NCBI GenBank assembly: GCA_017459635.1
Contig: JAFUCO010000047.1
Coordinates: 1-64,000 of the forward strand
DNA from: Blautia sp.
GTDB lineage: Bacteria; Bacillota; Clostridia; Lachnospirales; Lachnospiraceae
Direction of reading: 5' to 3'
Length of the DNA: 64,000 nucleotides
The notes below the pieces were generated by a model. That model ran no database searches. It saw only the letters and a list, made by a program, of their open reading frames with translations, and was not told the origin of the DNA. Positions within the stretch are counted from its first letter, which is position 1; every line of letters begins with the position of its first letter. This document shows, in pieces, positions 52,630 through 60,669 of the stretch. Position numbers and translations under genes: made by a program.

Positions 52630-55600
52630 TGGAGTCGTTAATGCAGCCTCTGCGCGAGATGGCAGAGTTTGAAGAAATACAAAAAAAGACGGAGGAGGGA
52701 GGAGGAATCCTCTCTGTCTCCGGTTGTACAGAGTCCCAGAAAGCCCATCTTATTTTTGGACTTTCCGGGCTCTTTATGCGCTCTTTAATTATATGCGAGG
52801 ATGAGAAAAGAGCACGGGAATTATATGAGGATTACAGGTTTTATGACCGGGATGTGATGTTCTATCCCGCACGGGATCTGCTGTTTTTCCAGGCGGATAT
52901 CCACGGAAACCTGCTGGTAAGCCAGCGGATGCAGGTGATACGGCGTCTGCTGGAAAACAAAAAGCCTGAAAACAGAAAAATATCGGTTGTCACAAGTATC
53001 GAGGGGTGTATGGATTATCTCACTCCTCTTTCTGTCGTTGAAAAAAAGGTGGTATCCTGCCGCACCGGTGATGAACTGGACATGAACGGATTTCGAAAGA
53101 AGCTCGTCTCTATCGGGTATGAAGCCGCATCCCAGGTGGAAATGCCCGGGCAGTTTTCTTTCCGGGGCGGGATAATGGATGTTTATCCGCTGACAGAAGA
53201 GAATCCTGTCCGCATTGAAATGTGGGGAGATGAAATTGATTCAATACGCAGCTTTGACGCGCAGAGCCAGCGCTCGATAGAGAATCTGGACGAACTGACA
53301 CTCTTCCCGGCAATCGAGGAAATACCGTCACGGAACCGCATGTCCTTTATAGATTATTTTGAAGAGGAAAACAGCCTGATATTCCTTGATGAACCTAACC
53401 GGCTAAGCGAGCAGGGCGAGATAGCCTGGGAGGAGTATTCCACAAGCCGTGCCCACCGTGAGATGAGCGGCAGCAGCAATCCGCTTCCCGACTGGATGTT
53501 TGATTTTCCGGCAGTCAGGAGAAAACTGAACGGACGCAGATGCGCAGCCCTGAGTTCACTGGAACCTTCGCAGGATAAATGGAGGTTTACCGGCAGGATA
53601 GGGATAACTGCCAGGACGGTAAGCTCGTACAACAACAGCTTTGAACTCCTGGTAAAGGATCTGAAAAAATACAAGCAGCAGGGAAGCCGGACGATCCTTC
53701 TGAGTGCATCGCGTACAAGGGCAGAGCGCCTCGCAAAGGACCTTCAGGATGAAGGGATCAGTGCATTTTACGGAAAAGATCCCGACAGGGTGCTGTCTCC
53801 CGGAGAGACTATGGTGATGCACGGCAGTGTTCACCGTGGGTTTGAATATCCATTGATCGGATTTGCGGTGATAAGCGAGACGGATATTTTCGGCCAGCAG
53901 TCAAAACCGCACAAAAAGAAGAAAAACTATTCCGGCCAGCGTATACAGGAGTTTTCGGAGCTGTCCGTCGGGGACTATGTGGTCCATGAAAGGCATGGCC
54001 TAGGAATTTACCGTGGAATAGAACAGGTTGAGGTAAATTACACCCAGAAGGACTATATAAAGATAGAATATCTTGGGGGCAGTTTTTTGTACATCCTGGC
54101 CACTCAGCTGGATTCTCTTCAGAAGTATTCGGGGCAGGACAATATAAAGCCGCCTGCCCTGAACCGCCTTGGAACACCGGAGTGGAACAAAACAAGGACT
54201 AAGGTGAGGTCAGCTGTCCGTGACATTGCGAAAGAACTGGTGCAGCTTTATGCTGCCCGTCAGGACAAAGAAGGCTATGTTTACGGCCCCGATACGGTAT
54301 GGCAGAAAGAATTTGAAGAGATGTTTCCGTTTGAGGAGACCGAGGACCAGCTTGCGGCGATAGAAGATACAAAGCGCGACATGGAGAGCACTAAGATCAT
54401 GGACCGTCTGATATGCGGCGATGTCGGATATGGAAAGACCGAGATCGCGATACGCGCGGCTTTCAAAGCAGTACAGGAGAGCCGTCAGACTGCATATCTG
54501 GTCCCTACAACCATTCTTGCGCAGCAGCACTATAATACTTTTTCCCAGAGAATGAAGGATTTTCCGGTCCGTGTTGAGCTGCTGAGCCGGTTCAGGACTC
54601 CCGCGCAGCAAAAGAAGGTAATAGAAGACTTAAGGAAAGGACAGGTAGACATTGTCATCGGAACTCACAGACTTTTATCCAAGGATGTGAAGTTCAAGAA
54701 CCTGGGCCTTCTGATAATAGATGAAGAACAGCGTTTCGGCGTAACACATAAGGAAAAGATCAAGCAGCTTAAAAACGATGTGGATGTTCTGACGCTTACA
54801 GCCACTCCGATCCCGCGTACCCTTCACATGAGCCTCATCGGAATACGCGATATGAGCGTGCTTGAAGAACCCCCGATGGACCGTATGCCTATACAGACCT
54901 ATGTGATGGAATACGATGCGGAGACTGTGAGAGAGGCCGTAATGCGGGAGATCCGGCGCGGAGGCCAGATCTTTTATGTGTATAACCGGGTTAATGATAT
55001 TGTTGACATGACGCTCCGCCTGTCAAAGCTTCTCCCGGAGGTAAGGATCGATTTTGCCCACGGCCAGATGAGCGAGAGAGAGCTTGAAAGAGTAATGTAC
55101 CGTTTCATCAGCGGTGAAGTGGACATGCTGGTGACTACCACCATTATCGAGACCGGCCTGGATATTTCAAATGTGAATACAATGATAATTCACGATTCAG
55201 ACCGTTATGGGCTTTCACAGCTGTATCAGCTGAGAGGGCGTATCGGCCGGTCAAACCGCACTGCCTATGCCTTCCTCATGTATCGCAAGGACCGTATGCT
55301 GAAGGAGACAGCCGAAAAAAGGCTGTCGGCGATCAGGGAGTTTTCAGACCTTGGCTCCGGCTTTAAGATTGCAATGAGGGATCTTGAGCTTCGGGGAGCA
55401 GGAAATCTGCTTGGCGCAGAGCAGCACGGACATATGAATGCAGTAGGCTATGATCTGTACTGCAAGATGCTGACAGAAGCTGTCCGTGAGGTGCAGGGAA
55501 TAGAGACCCTGAGTGATTTTGACACGACCATTGATATAACAATAGACGCCTTCATACCTGACAGCTATATCAAAAATGAACACCAGAAGCTTGATATCTA

Positions 55601-55955
55601 CAAGCGCATAGCCGGCATAGAAAACGAAAAGGATTATGACGACATGGTTGAAGAACTGATCGACAGGTTTGGTGATATCCCGAAATCAGTCATGAACCTT
55701 CTTTTCGTTGCCAGCCTCAAGTCAACAGCGCACCAGGCTTATGTGACAGAAATAAAGCAGAATGGCCGTGAGTATTCGATAGTAATGTATGAAAAAGCCG
55801 GTATTGACCCCGCAATAATACCTCCGCTTCTGCAGAAGTACCGGAGGCGCCTTGAATTCCGGGCTGTCGGAAAGCCAAGATTCCTGTTCCGCCCGGAAGG
55901 AAACCCAAGAGACGCGCTGCTGGGATTATGCAGAGAGCTTTGCGGAGAAAAATAA
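52626..55955 (+). CDS. mfd: transcription-repair coupling factor Mfd
   Basis: A 1109-residue SF2 translocase that removes RNA polymerase stalled at lesions and recruits UvrA. The N-terminal UvrB-like part ([15 protein letters not shown]) precedes the CarD-like polymerase-interacting domain ([22 protein letters not shown], about residues 440-460). The RecG-like motor has [13 protein letters not shown] (Walker A), IIDEEQRFG (Walker B), [13 protein letters not shown] and QLRGRIGRS, and the C-terminal TRCF domain follows. The TAA stop (55953-55955) is formed by the first three bases of a palindromic repeat. Confidence 0.96.
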   Translation: MMESLMQPLREMAEFEEIQKKTEEGGGILSVSGCTESQKAHLIFGLSGLFMRSLIICEDEKRARELYEDYRFYDRDVMFYPARDLLFFQADIHGNLLVSQRMQVIRRLLENKKPENRKISVVTSIEGCMDYLTPLSVVEKKVVSCRTGDELDMNGFRKKLVSIGYEAASQVEMPGQFSFRGGIMDVYPLTEENPVRIEMWGDEIDSIRSFDAQSQRSIENLDELTLFPAIEEIPSRNRMSFIDYFEEENSLIFLDEPNRLSEQGEIAWEEYSTSRAHREMSGSSNPLPDWMFDFPAVRRKLNGRRCAALSSLEPSQDKWRFTGRIGITARTVSSYNNSFELLVKDLKKYKQQGSRTILLSASRTRAERLAKDLQDEGISAFYGKDPDRVLSPGETMVMHGSVHRGFEYPLIGFAVISETDIFGQQSKPHKKKKNYSGQRIQEFSELSVGDYVVHERHGLGIYRGIEQVEVNYTQKDYIKIEYLGGSFLYILATQLDSLQKYSGQDNIKPPALNRLGTPEWNKTRTKVRSAVRDIAKELVQLYAARQDKEGYVYGPDTVWQKEFEEMFPFEETEDQLAAIEDTKRDMESTKIMDRLICGDVGYGKTEIAIRAAFKAVQESRQTAYLVPTTILAQQHYNTFSQRMKDFPVRVELLSRFRTPAQQKKVIEDLRKGQVDIVIGTHRLLSKDVKFKNLGLLIIDEEQRFGVTHKEKIKQLKNDVDVLTLTATPIPRTLHMSLIGIRDMSVLEEPPMDRMPIQTYVMEYDAETVREAVMREIRRGGQIFYVYNRVNDIVDMTLRLSKLLPEVRIDFAHGQMSERELERVMYRFISGEVDMLVTTTIIETGLDISNVNTMIIHDSDRYGLSQLYQLRGRIGRSNRTAYAFLMYRKDRMLKETAEKRLSAIREFSDLGSGFKIAMRDLELRGAGNLLGAEQHGHMNAVGYDLYCKMLTEAVREVQGIETLSDFDTTIDITIDAFIPDSYIKNEHQKLDIYKRIAGIENEKDYDDMVEELIDRFGDIPKSVMNLLFVASLKSTAHQAYVTEIKQNGREYSIVMYEKAGIDPAIIPPLLQKYRRRLEFRAVGKPRFLFRPEGNPRDALLGLCRELCGEK

Positions 55956-56034
55956 GACAGGGGACGGTTCTCTGTCTTATGTTAATAAGACAGAGAACCG
56001 TCCCCTGTCTTATTTTGAACCGTCCCCTGTCTTA
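55953..56034. repeat. 27-nt palindromic repeat family: two inverted units plus a partial third
   Basis: Unit 1 (55953-55979) begins TAAGACAGGGGACGG and ends TCTGTCTTA. Unit 2 (55986-56012) is its exact reverse complement. A truncated third unit (56017-56034, GAACCGTCCCCTGTCTTA) follows in the unit 2 orientation. The mfd stop codon is the first TAA of unit 1. It is followed by a T-rich stretch, so it can act as terminator. Confidence 0.85.
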
Positions 56035-56191
56035 ATTTTTCACAACCCTCGTGAATAGTAATTGTTAACTTGAATTATAACAAAAAACTCTTGATGAACA
56101 GGGAAAAAAAGATTATACTCTTTTACGTATGGCGTTTTACGCTGATAAAAGTGCTTGACACTTTGATGATCAACAATTAACGGAGGATATC

Positions 56192-58027
56192 ATGAAGGAA
56201 AAGACAAGAAGAATAGCTGCCTGCGCAGTAGCCTGCATCACTTCGGCCAGCTTACTGGCAGGCTGTGGGAGCAAGGAAATAAAAATAGACGGAACAAAGA
56301 CTGCCGCCACGATCAACGGTACTGAGGTCCCGATGGGACTTTTAAGCCTTATGACCCGTTACCAGCAGGGCAACCAGGAATATATGTACCAGTGGTATTC
56401 CAGCATGTACGGAATGGAAATGTCAGCCAACTGGAACGAAGCATCTTCATCTGATGAAAACAAGACAAATGGTGAAGAGCTTGTAGATAATGTCCTGGAT
56501 CAGCTGAAGGTTATGTATGTCTCAAAGGAGAAAGCTGCGGATTACGATATCACGCTGTCTGACGAGATAAATGATCTGGTGGCCGAGAAAGCAGCCGCAT
56601 TCATGGAAGCAAACTCTGAAGAAGCCATAGCCCTTCTTGGTGTCACCGAGGATCAGGTGAAGGAATACCTTGAACTGCAGGCCTATACAAGCCTGGTCAG
56701 CGATGCGGTCAAAGAAGAAGCACCGATAGAGATCACCGATGATGAAGTGAATCAGTCATCCTTCACATATGTTCTACTCAGCACTGCCGGTGAGGAAGTT
56801 ACAGATGAGGATAAGGCACAGGCAAAAGAGAACGCCCAGGCTATCCTCGACAAAATGCTTGAAGATCCGACACAGGATATGGACGAAGTCGCCAAGAGCG
56901 TTGACGAGAACCTGAGCGCCTCCTCAGCTTCCTATACAACGGTCAGGGCTGCAGACGATGCTGATGAAGGCATCGAAGTTGTAGAAGAAGCAGCAGAAGA
57001 AGAGACAGTCGAAGGCGACGAACCAGAAGCAGAAGTGGAAGACACAACTGTCGAAGAAGAAGCAGCCGAGGACACAGATGCATCTGAAGAGGCAGCAGCG
57101 GAAGACACAGCGGCAGAGGAAGATGCATCTGTAGAAGAGGATGCTGAAGAAGAGGATGCGGCAGCAGAAGAAGATACAGCTGCCGAAGAAGATAAGGCCG
57201 CCGAAGAAGACGCAGCTGTCGAAGATGCACCCGCCGAAGAAGATACGGCAGCAGAAGAAGACGAAGCAGTTGAAGAAGATGCGGCAGCAGAAGAAGCAGT
57301 TGCCGAGGACGAAGCGGCTGAGGAAGAGTATGAAGCGGAAGAGATGGATCCGTCAAATTACCCGCTGGTTCTGATTGATGCGCTCCGCGAACTTTCTGAC
57401 GGCGAGATGGTTCCGGAAGTTATCGAGACAAACTCAGGCTATTATGTAGCACGCCTTGATCTGGTATTCGATGAGGCTGCTACCGAGAGCGAAAGAGAAA
57501 GCCTTACCACGCAGCAGCAGAATGAATACTATTCTGAGATATCTGACGAATGGAAGGAAAGCGTTGATTTCACTTCAGACGCTGAAGTACTTAAAACTCT
57601 GGTAGTTTCCGATGATCACAGGATCAACCTGACATTTGACCAGGAAGAGACGGAGGAGACTGAAGAAGCAGCTGAGGACGAGACTTCAGAAGAGTCAGCC
57701 GAAACTGAAAGCGAAGATACATCCGCAGAAGAAGCTGTCGAAACTGAGAATGAAGATACAGCTTCAGAAGAAGCAGACGAAACTGAGAGCGAAGATAAAT
57801 CTGTAGAGGAAGCTGCAGAAGGTGAAGATGCAGCTGCAGAAGAAGCTGTTGAAGCTGAGACAGAGGAGACATCTGAAGAAGCTGCAGATGCAGACAGTAA
57901 GGATGCTGCAGATGAAACTGTTGACGGCGAAAGTGAAGAATCCGCTTCAGATGAAGAAAGCAGTTCTGATGATACCGAAAACACTACAGAAAAAGCATCT
58001 GAGACTACAACCGCAAAAGCAAAGTAA
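56192..58027 (+). CDS. PrsA/SurA-like foldase lipoprotein with acidic insert and tail
   Basis: A 611-residue lipoprotein (lipobox LLAGC, about 21-25) with a SurA_N-like helical region (about 35-185). A parvulin-like PPIase domain begins at about 188 (SSFTYVLLSTAGEE) and resumes after the insert (PSNYPLVLIDALRELSDGEM, ETNSGYYVARLDLVFDE). The domain is split by about 120 residues of Glu/Ala/Asp repeats (about 260-385). A second Glu/Ser/Ala-rich tail covers the last 135 residues. It likely assists folding of exported proteins. GGAGG precedes the ATG. Confidence 0.83.
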   Translation: MKEKTRRIAACAVACITSASLLAGCGSKEIKIDGTKTAATINGTEVPMGLLSLMTRYQQGNQEYMYQWYSSMYGMEMSANWNEASSSDENKTNGEELVDNVLDQLKVMYVSKEKAADYDITLSDEINDLVAEKAAAFMEANSEEAIALLGVTEDQVKEYLELQAYTSLVSDAVKEEAPIEITDDEVNQSSFTYVLLSTAGEEVTDEDKAQAKENAQAILDKMLEDPTQDMDEVAKSVDENLSASSASYTTVRAADDADEGIEVVEEAAEEETVEGDEPEAEVEDTTVEEEAAEDTDASEEAAAEDTAAEEDASVEEDAEEEDAAAEEDTAAEEDKAAEEDAAVEDAPAEEDTAAEEDEAVEEDAAAEEAVAEDEAAEEEYEAEEMDPSNYPLVLIDALRELSDGEMVPEVIETNSGYYVARLDLVFDEAATESERESLTTQQQNEYYSEISDEWKESVDFTSDAEVLKTLVVSDDHRINLTFDQEETEETEEAAEDETSEESAETESEDTSAEEAVETENEDTASEEADETESEDKSVEEAAEGEDAAAEEAVEAETEETSEEAADADSKDAADETVDGESEESASDEESSSDDTENTTEKASETTTAKAK

Positions 58028-58255
58028 TGATCCATCGTTAAGCGGACAGATCAACCTGATGATTCTTTTGGTCAGTTTCACCTGACTTAAAAGTGTAACA
58101 AAGCTGCCTTTTGAGACACAAGACCCTTTCGAAAGACAAGAGTAAAGAGTCTCAAAACCCGCCAAAGCGTGCATGCACCTGAGGCGATTGGCAAAGTATG
58201 GGCAATGGAACTGTAATAGCAGTTCCAGGCCTGAGAGAAGAAGGAGGAAGATGAA
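58028..58255 (+). other. hairpin-containing leader before two small genes
   Basis: This 228-bp gap holds TTTTGAGAC/GTCTCAAAA (58110-58157 region) and GGAACTG/CAGTTCC (58206-58225) stems, the latter about 15 bp before the next ribosome binding site. No known riboswitch consensus was recognised and no clear promoter seen. Confidence 0.3.
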
Positions 58256-58567
58256 ATGGACGAGAAAAACATCATGGAGTATGCAAACAAGGCAATCGAA
58301 GCTTTCAAAGGTGACAAGAGCCTTCTCACCGGTTTTTCAGCAAATCCGGTTGACATCATTCAAAAAGTTCTCGGGATCGACCTGCCTGATGACATCATCA
58401 ACAAGGTGATAGAGGCAGTCAAAAGCCTGCTGGCCGGAGGTGCTCTTGATGCACTTGGAGATATTGCCGGAGCAGCCGGAAACGCAGCCGGAGCTGCCGG
58501 TGAAGCAGCAGAGCAGGGCGGCAGCATTCTTTCAGGAGCAATCGATAAGATCAAAAGCCTCTTCTGA
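58256..58567 (+). CDS. small Gly/Ala-rich amphipathic protein, unknown function
   Basis: A 103-residue protein with a strong AAGGAGGAAG site. The N-terminal half looks like a folded helical domain (IMEYANKAIEAFKG, NPVDIIQKVLGIDLPDDIIN). The second half is a Gly/Ala-rich stretch (GGALDALGDIAGAAGNAAGA) ending in an amphipathic SGAIDKIKSLF helix. There is no signal peptide or double-Gly leader. It precedes another small gene, suggesting a small-protein pair. Family not recognised. Confidence 0.65.
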   Translation: MDEKNIMEYANKAIEAFKGDKSLLTGFSANPVDIIQKVLGIDLPDDIINKVIEAVKSLLAGGALDALGDIAGAAGNAAGAAGEAAEQGGSILSGAIDKIKSLF

Positions 58568-58748
58568 GAGGTCTTAAGAGCAATAACTCATACGAGAAAG
58601 CCTGAAAATGAATCCTGAAAAAACTGAAATATATTTTCTGATATTTCGTGGCTTTTTGTGATTTCATTCGTATATCTTCATGTAGGGAGCTGAAAAGAAC
58701 AACTTAAGAGGCAGCTCCGGAATAAAAAAAGCATGAGGAGGGCCGAAA

Positions 58749-58916
58749 ATGAAAGAAATCAACAGTGAAACAATTCAGAAGATCAGGATGTGTGTAAAGA
58801 CGTTTATGAACCTGTACGGTGCCAGGCCCAGCGCCCAGGAAATGATAGCCTGGCTTGGAAAAGCGTACGAAAAAGCAGTTCCGGAGTACCTTAACAGTCT
58901 TCCGGCAGCAGTATAA
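58749..58916 (+). CDS. small conserved-looking protein, 55 residues
   Basis: ATG 58749 is preceded by GAGGAGGG and the frame ends at TAA 58914-58916, just before a strong terminator. The product runs from MKEINSETIQKIRMCVKTFM through YGARPSAQEMIAWLGKAYEK and ends in LPAAV. It is predicted helical and soluble. Site, frame and terminator placement support a real gene; function unknown. Confidence 0.65.
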   Translation: MKEINSETIQKIRMCVKTFMNLYGARPSAQEMIAWLGKAYEKAVPEYLNSLPAAV

Positions 58917-58933
58917 CAGATAAAGTATTTCCG

Positions 58934-58975
58934 CAGGGCGGTTTGTTGTTAAGCAGCAAACCGCCCTGTTTTTTT
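58934..58975 (+). terminator. strong Rho-independent terminator
   Basis: CAGGGCGGTTTG (58934-58945) pairs perfectly with CAAACCGCCCTG (58957-58968), followed by seven or more T. Confidence 0.9.
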
Positions 58976-59125
58976 CGTTCCTTCACTTTTTTTTCACAGG
59001 TGATTCACAGGTTGCACAAATTCTGCAGATATTATAACAGCTGAAAACAAGGGAAAATAATTGATCAAAAATGGAACGATCGATACTCAACGATTATCAG
59101 GTCGATCGAAAAGGAGGACACATAT

Positions 59126-59800
59126 ATGTCTGAATTCAGGCATGAGTGGAAACATATAATAAATATGTCGGACTGCATTACTATCCGGCAGCGCCTGCGA
59201 GCTGTAGCCAGGCCTGACCCCCATGCGGTGAACGGTATATACGAAATCAGAAGCCTCTATTTTGACAACCTTTATGATAAGGCTCTTCGCGAGAAAATAG
59301 ATGGTGTAAACTTTAGAGAGAAATTCCGGCTCCGGTATTACAATGATAATACTGACTTGATACATCTCGAAAAGAAAAGCAAAGTGAATTCCCTGTGTGG
59401 AAAAGCCAGTGCTGTTATCACGAAGGAGCAGGTCAGAAAACTGCTCGACGGAGACCTGGAATTTATGCCGCGAACAGGGAACGCACTGATCACAGAGCTG
59501 TATTCAAAGATGAAATATCAGGGACTTAAGCCACGAACGATAGTTGATTATACAAGAGAGCCTTTTGTTTACGGCCCGGGAAATGTCCGGGTAACGATCG
59601 ACAGGGATATCCGCACAGGAATCCTGTGTACTGACTTTCTCAATAGAAGCTGCACCACAGTCCCGGCTCCCGATGCCGGAATAATCCTCGAAGTAAAATG
59701 GGATGAGTTTCTTCCTGATCCGATCAGGGCCGCGGTTAATCTGGACAACCGCAGAGTGACAGCTTTTTCAAAATATGCAGCATGCCGTGTCTATGGATGA
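59126..59800 (+). CDS. VTC-domain protein (polyphosphate polymerase-like, CYTH tunnel fold)
   Basis: A 224-residue protein of the VTC/CYTH superfamily. The N-terminal FRHEWKHIINMSD and IRSLYFDNLYDKAL, then KFRLRYYNDN, HLEKKSKVN and ILEVKWDEFLP, give the basic and Glu residues that line a triphosphate tunnel. Eukaryotic Vtc4 makes polyphosphate; bacterial members are largely uncharacterised. AAGGAGG precedes the ATG. The next two genes (DUF4956 membrane protein and beta-helix protein) recur with VTC domains in many Gram-positives, implying one system. Confidence 0.85.
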   Translation: MSEFRHEWKHIINMSDCITIRQRLRAVARPDPHAVNGIYEIRSLYFDNLYDKALREKIDGVNFREKFRLRYYNDNTDLIHLEKKSKVNSLCGKASAVITKEQVRKLLDGDLEFMPRTGNALITELYSKMKYQGLKPRTIVDYTREPFVYGPGNVRVTIDRDIRTGILCTDFLNRSCTTVPAPDAGIILEVKWDEFLPDPIRAAVNLDNRRVTAFSKYAACRVYG

Positions 59801-59926
59801 GGACCGCGAAGCGGCCGACAGTTCCCATGTTAAAGAAACTCCGTCCGATGATTTTCATGTAAAAAAACTTACTGATACGCATCACTATCAGGAGTGCTGA
59901 CAGTTATAGAAAGAAGAGGTATAAAT

Positions 59927-60598
59927 ATGACATTCAATGATATTTTTAAATCAAGTTTCCTGAGCAACGTTAACAGCGTCAGCATCCTGGACATGGTACT
60001 TGCGATGGTATTGGCTTTTGGACTGGGACTTTTCATTTTTCTTATATATAAAAAGACCTATTCAGGAGTCATGTATTCATCCGGCTTTGGCGTTACTCTG
60101 GTAGCTCTGACACTTATCACCACCCTGGTAATCCTGGCAGTGACGTCCAACGTTGTATTGTCCCTTGGTATGGTTGGTGCGTTATCAATAGTCCGTTTTC
60201 GTACCGCGATCAAGGAGCCTCTTGACATCGCCTTCCTCTTCTGGGCGATAGCAGCCGGGATAGTACTTGCAGCCGGAATGATTCCACTGGCAGTATTCGG
60301 AAGCATCATGATAGGAGTGATCCTTCTGATCTTCGCAAACAGGAAGACACATGAGAACCCATACATAGTAGTGCTGACCTGCAGCGGTCACAGCAGCGAG
60401 CAGAAGGCAGCTGAATATCTTAAGGCACATACGGTGCGCAGCATTGTAAAGAGCAAGACTGCGCGTAAAGGTGAAGTCGAACTCAATATGGAGATCCGCC
60501 TTAAAGACGATAATACAGATTTCATAAATGAACTGGCCGATATGGAAGGAATAGGGTCGGCGGTCCTTGTAAGCTATAATGGGGAGTATATGGGATAA
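59927..60598 (+). CDS. DUF4956 membrane protein
   Basis: A 223-residue integral membrane protein starting at ATG 59927 behind AAGAGG. It has about four N-terminal TMs (about 25-45, 55-80, 100-120, 125-145) containing the family signature SLGMVGALSIVRFRTAIKEP, then a cytoplasmic alpha/beta domain of about 75 residues. The same signature occurs in MgtC-like proteins. It sits between the VTC and beta-helix genes, so it may be the membrane partner of the VTC enzyme; its activity is unknown. Confidence 0.85.
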   Translation: MTFNDIFKSSFLSNVNSVSILDMVLAMVLAFGLGLFIFLIYKKTYSGVMYSSGFGVTLVALTLITTLVILAVTSNVVLSLGMVGALSIVRFRTAIKEPLDIAFLFWAIAAGIVLAAGMIPLAVFGSIMIGVILLIFANRKTHENPYIVVLTCSGHSSEQKAAEYLKAHTVRSIVKSKTARKGEVELNMEIRLKDDNTDFINELADMEGIGSAVLVSYNGEYMG

Positions 60599-60669
60599 AG
60601 CGGCCCGGTTTTTAAATAAATGAGCCGCTTTAAGGAAGGGTTTATTGATCCGGAAGAAACGGAGGATAT

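Noticed and set aside
58028..58255. c-di-GMP or other known riboswitch before the small genes
   Set aside because: Hairpins exist, but the conserved GEMM bases (for example the GCAAA and GGGTAGCGG-type segments) were not found.
59793..59900. 35-residue ORF overlapping the VTC gene stop
   Set aside because: It has an ATG overlapping the VTC stop but no ribosome binding site and unremarkable composition; coupling is possible but unsupported.
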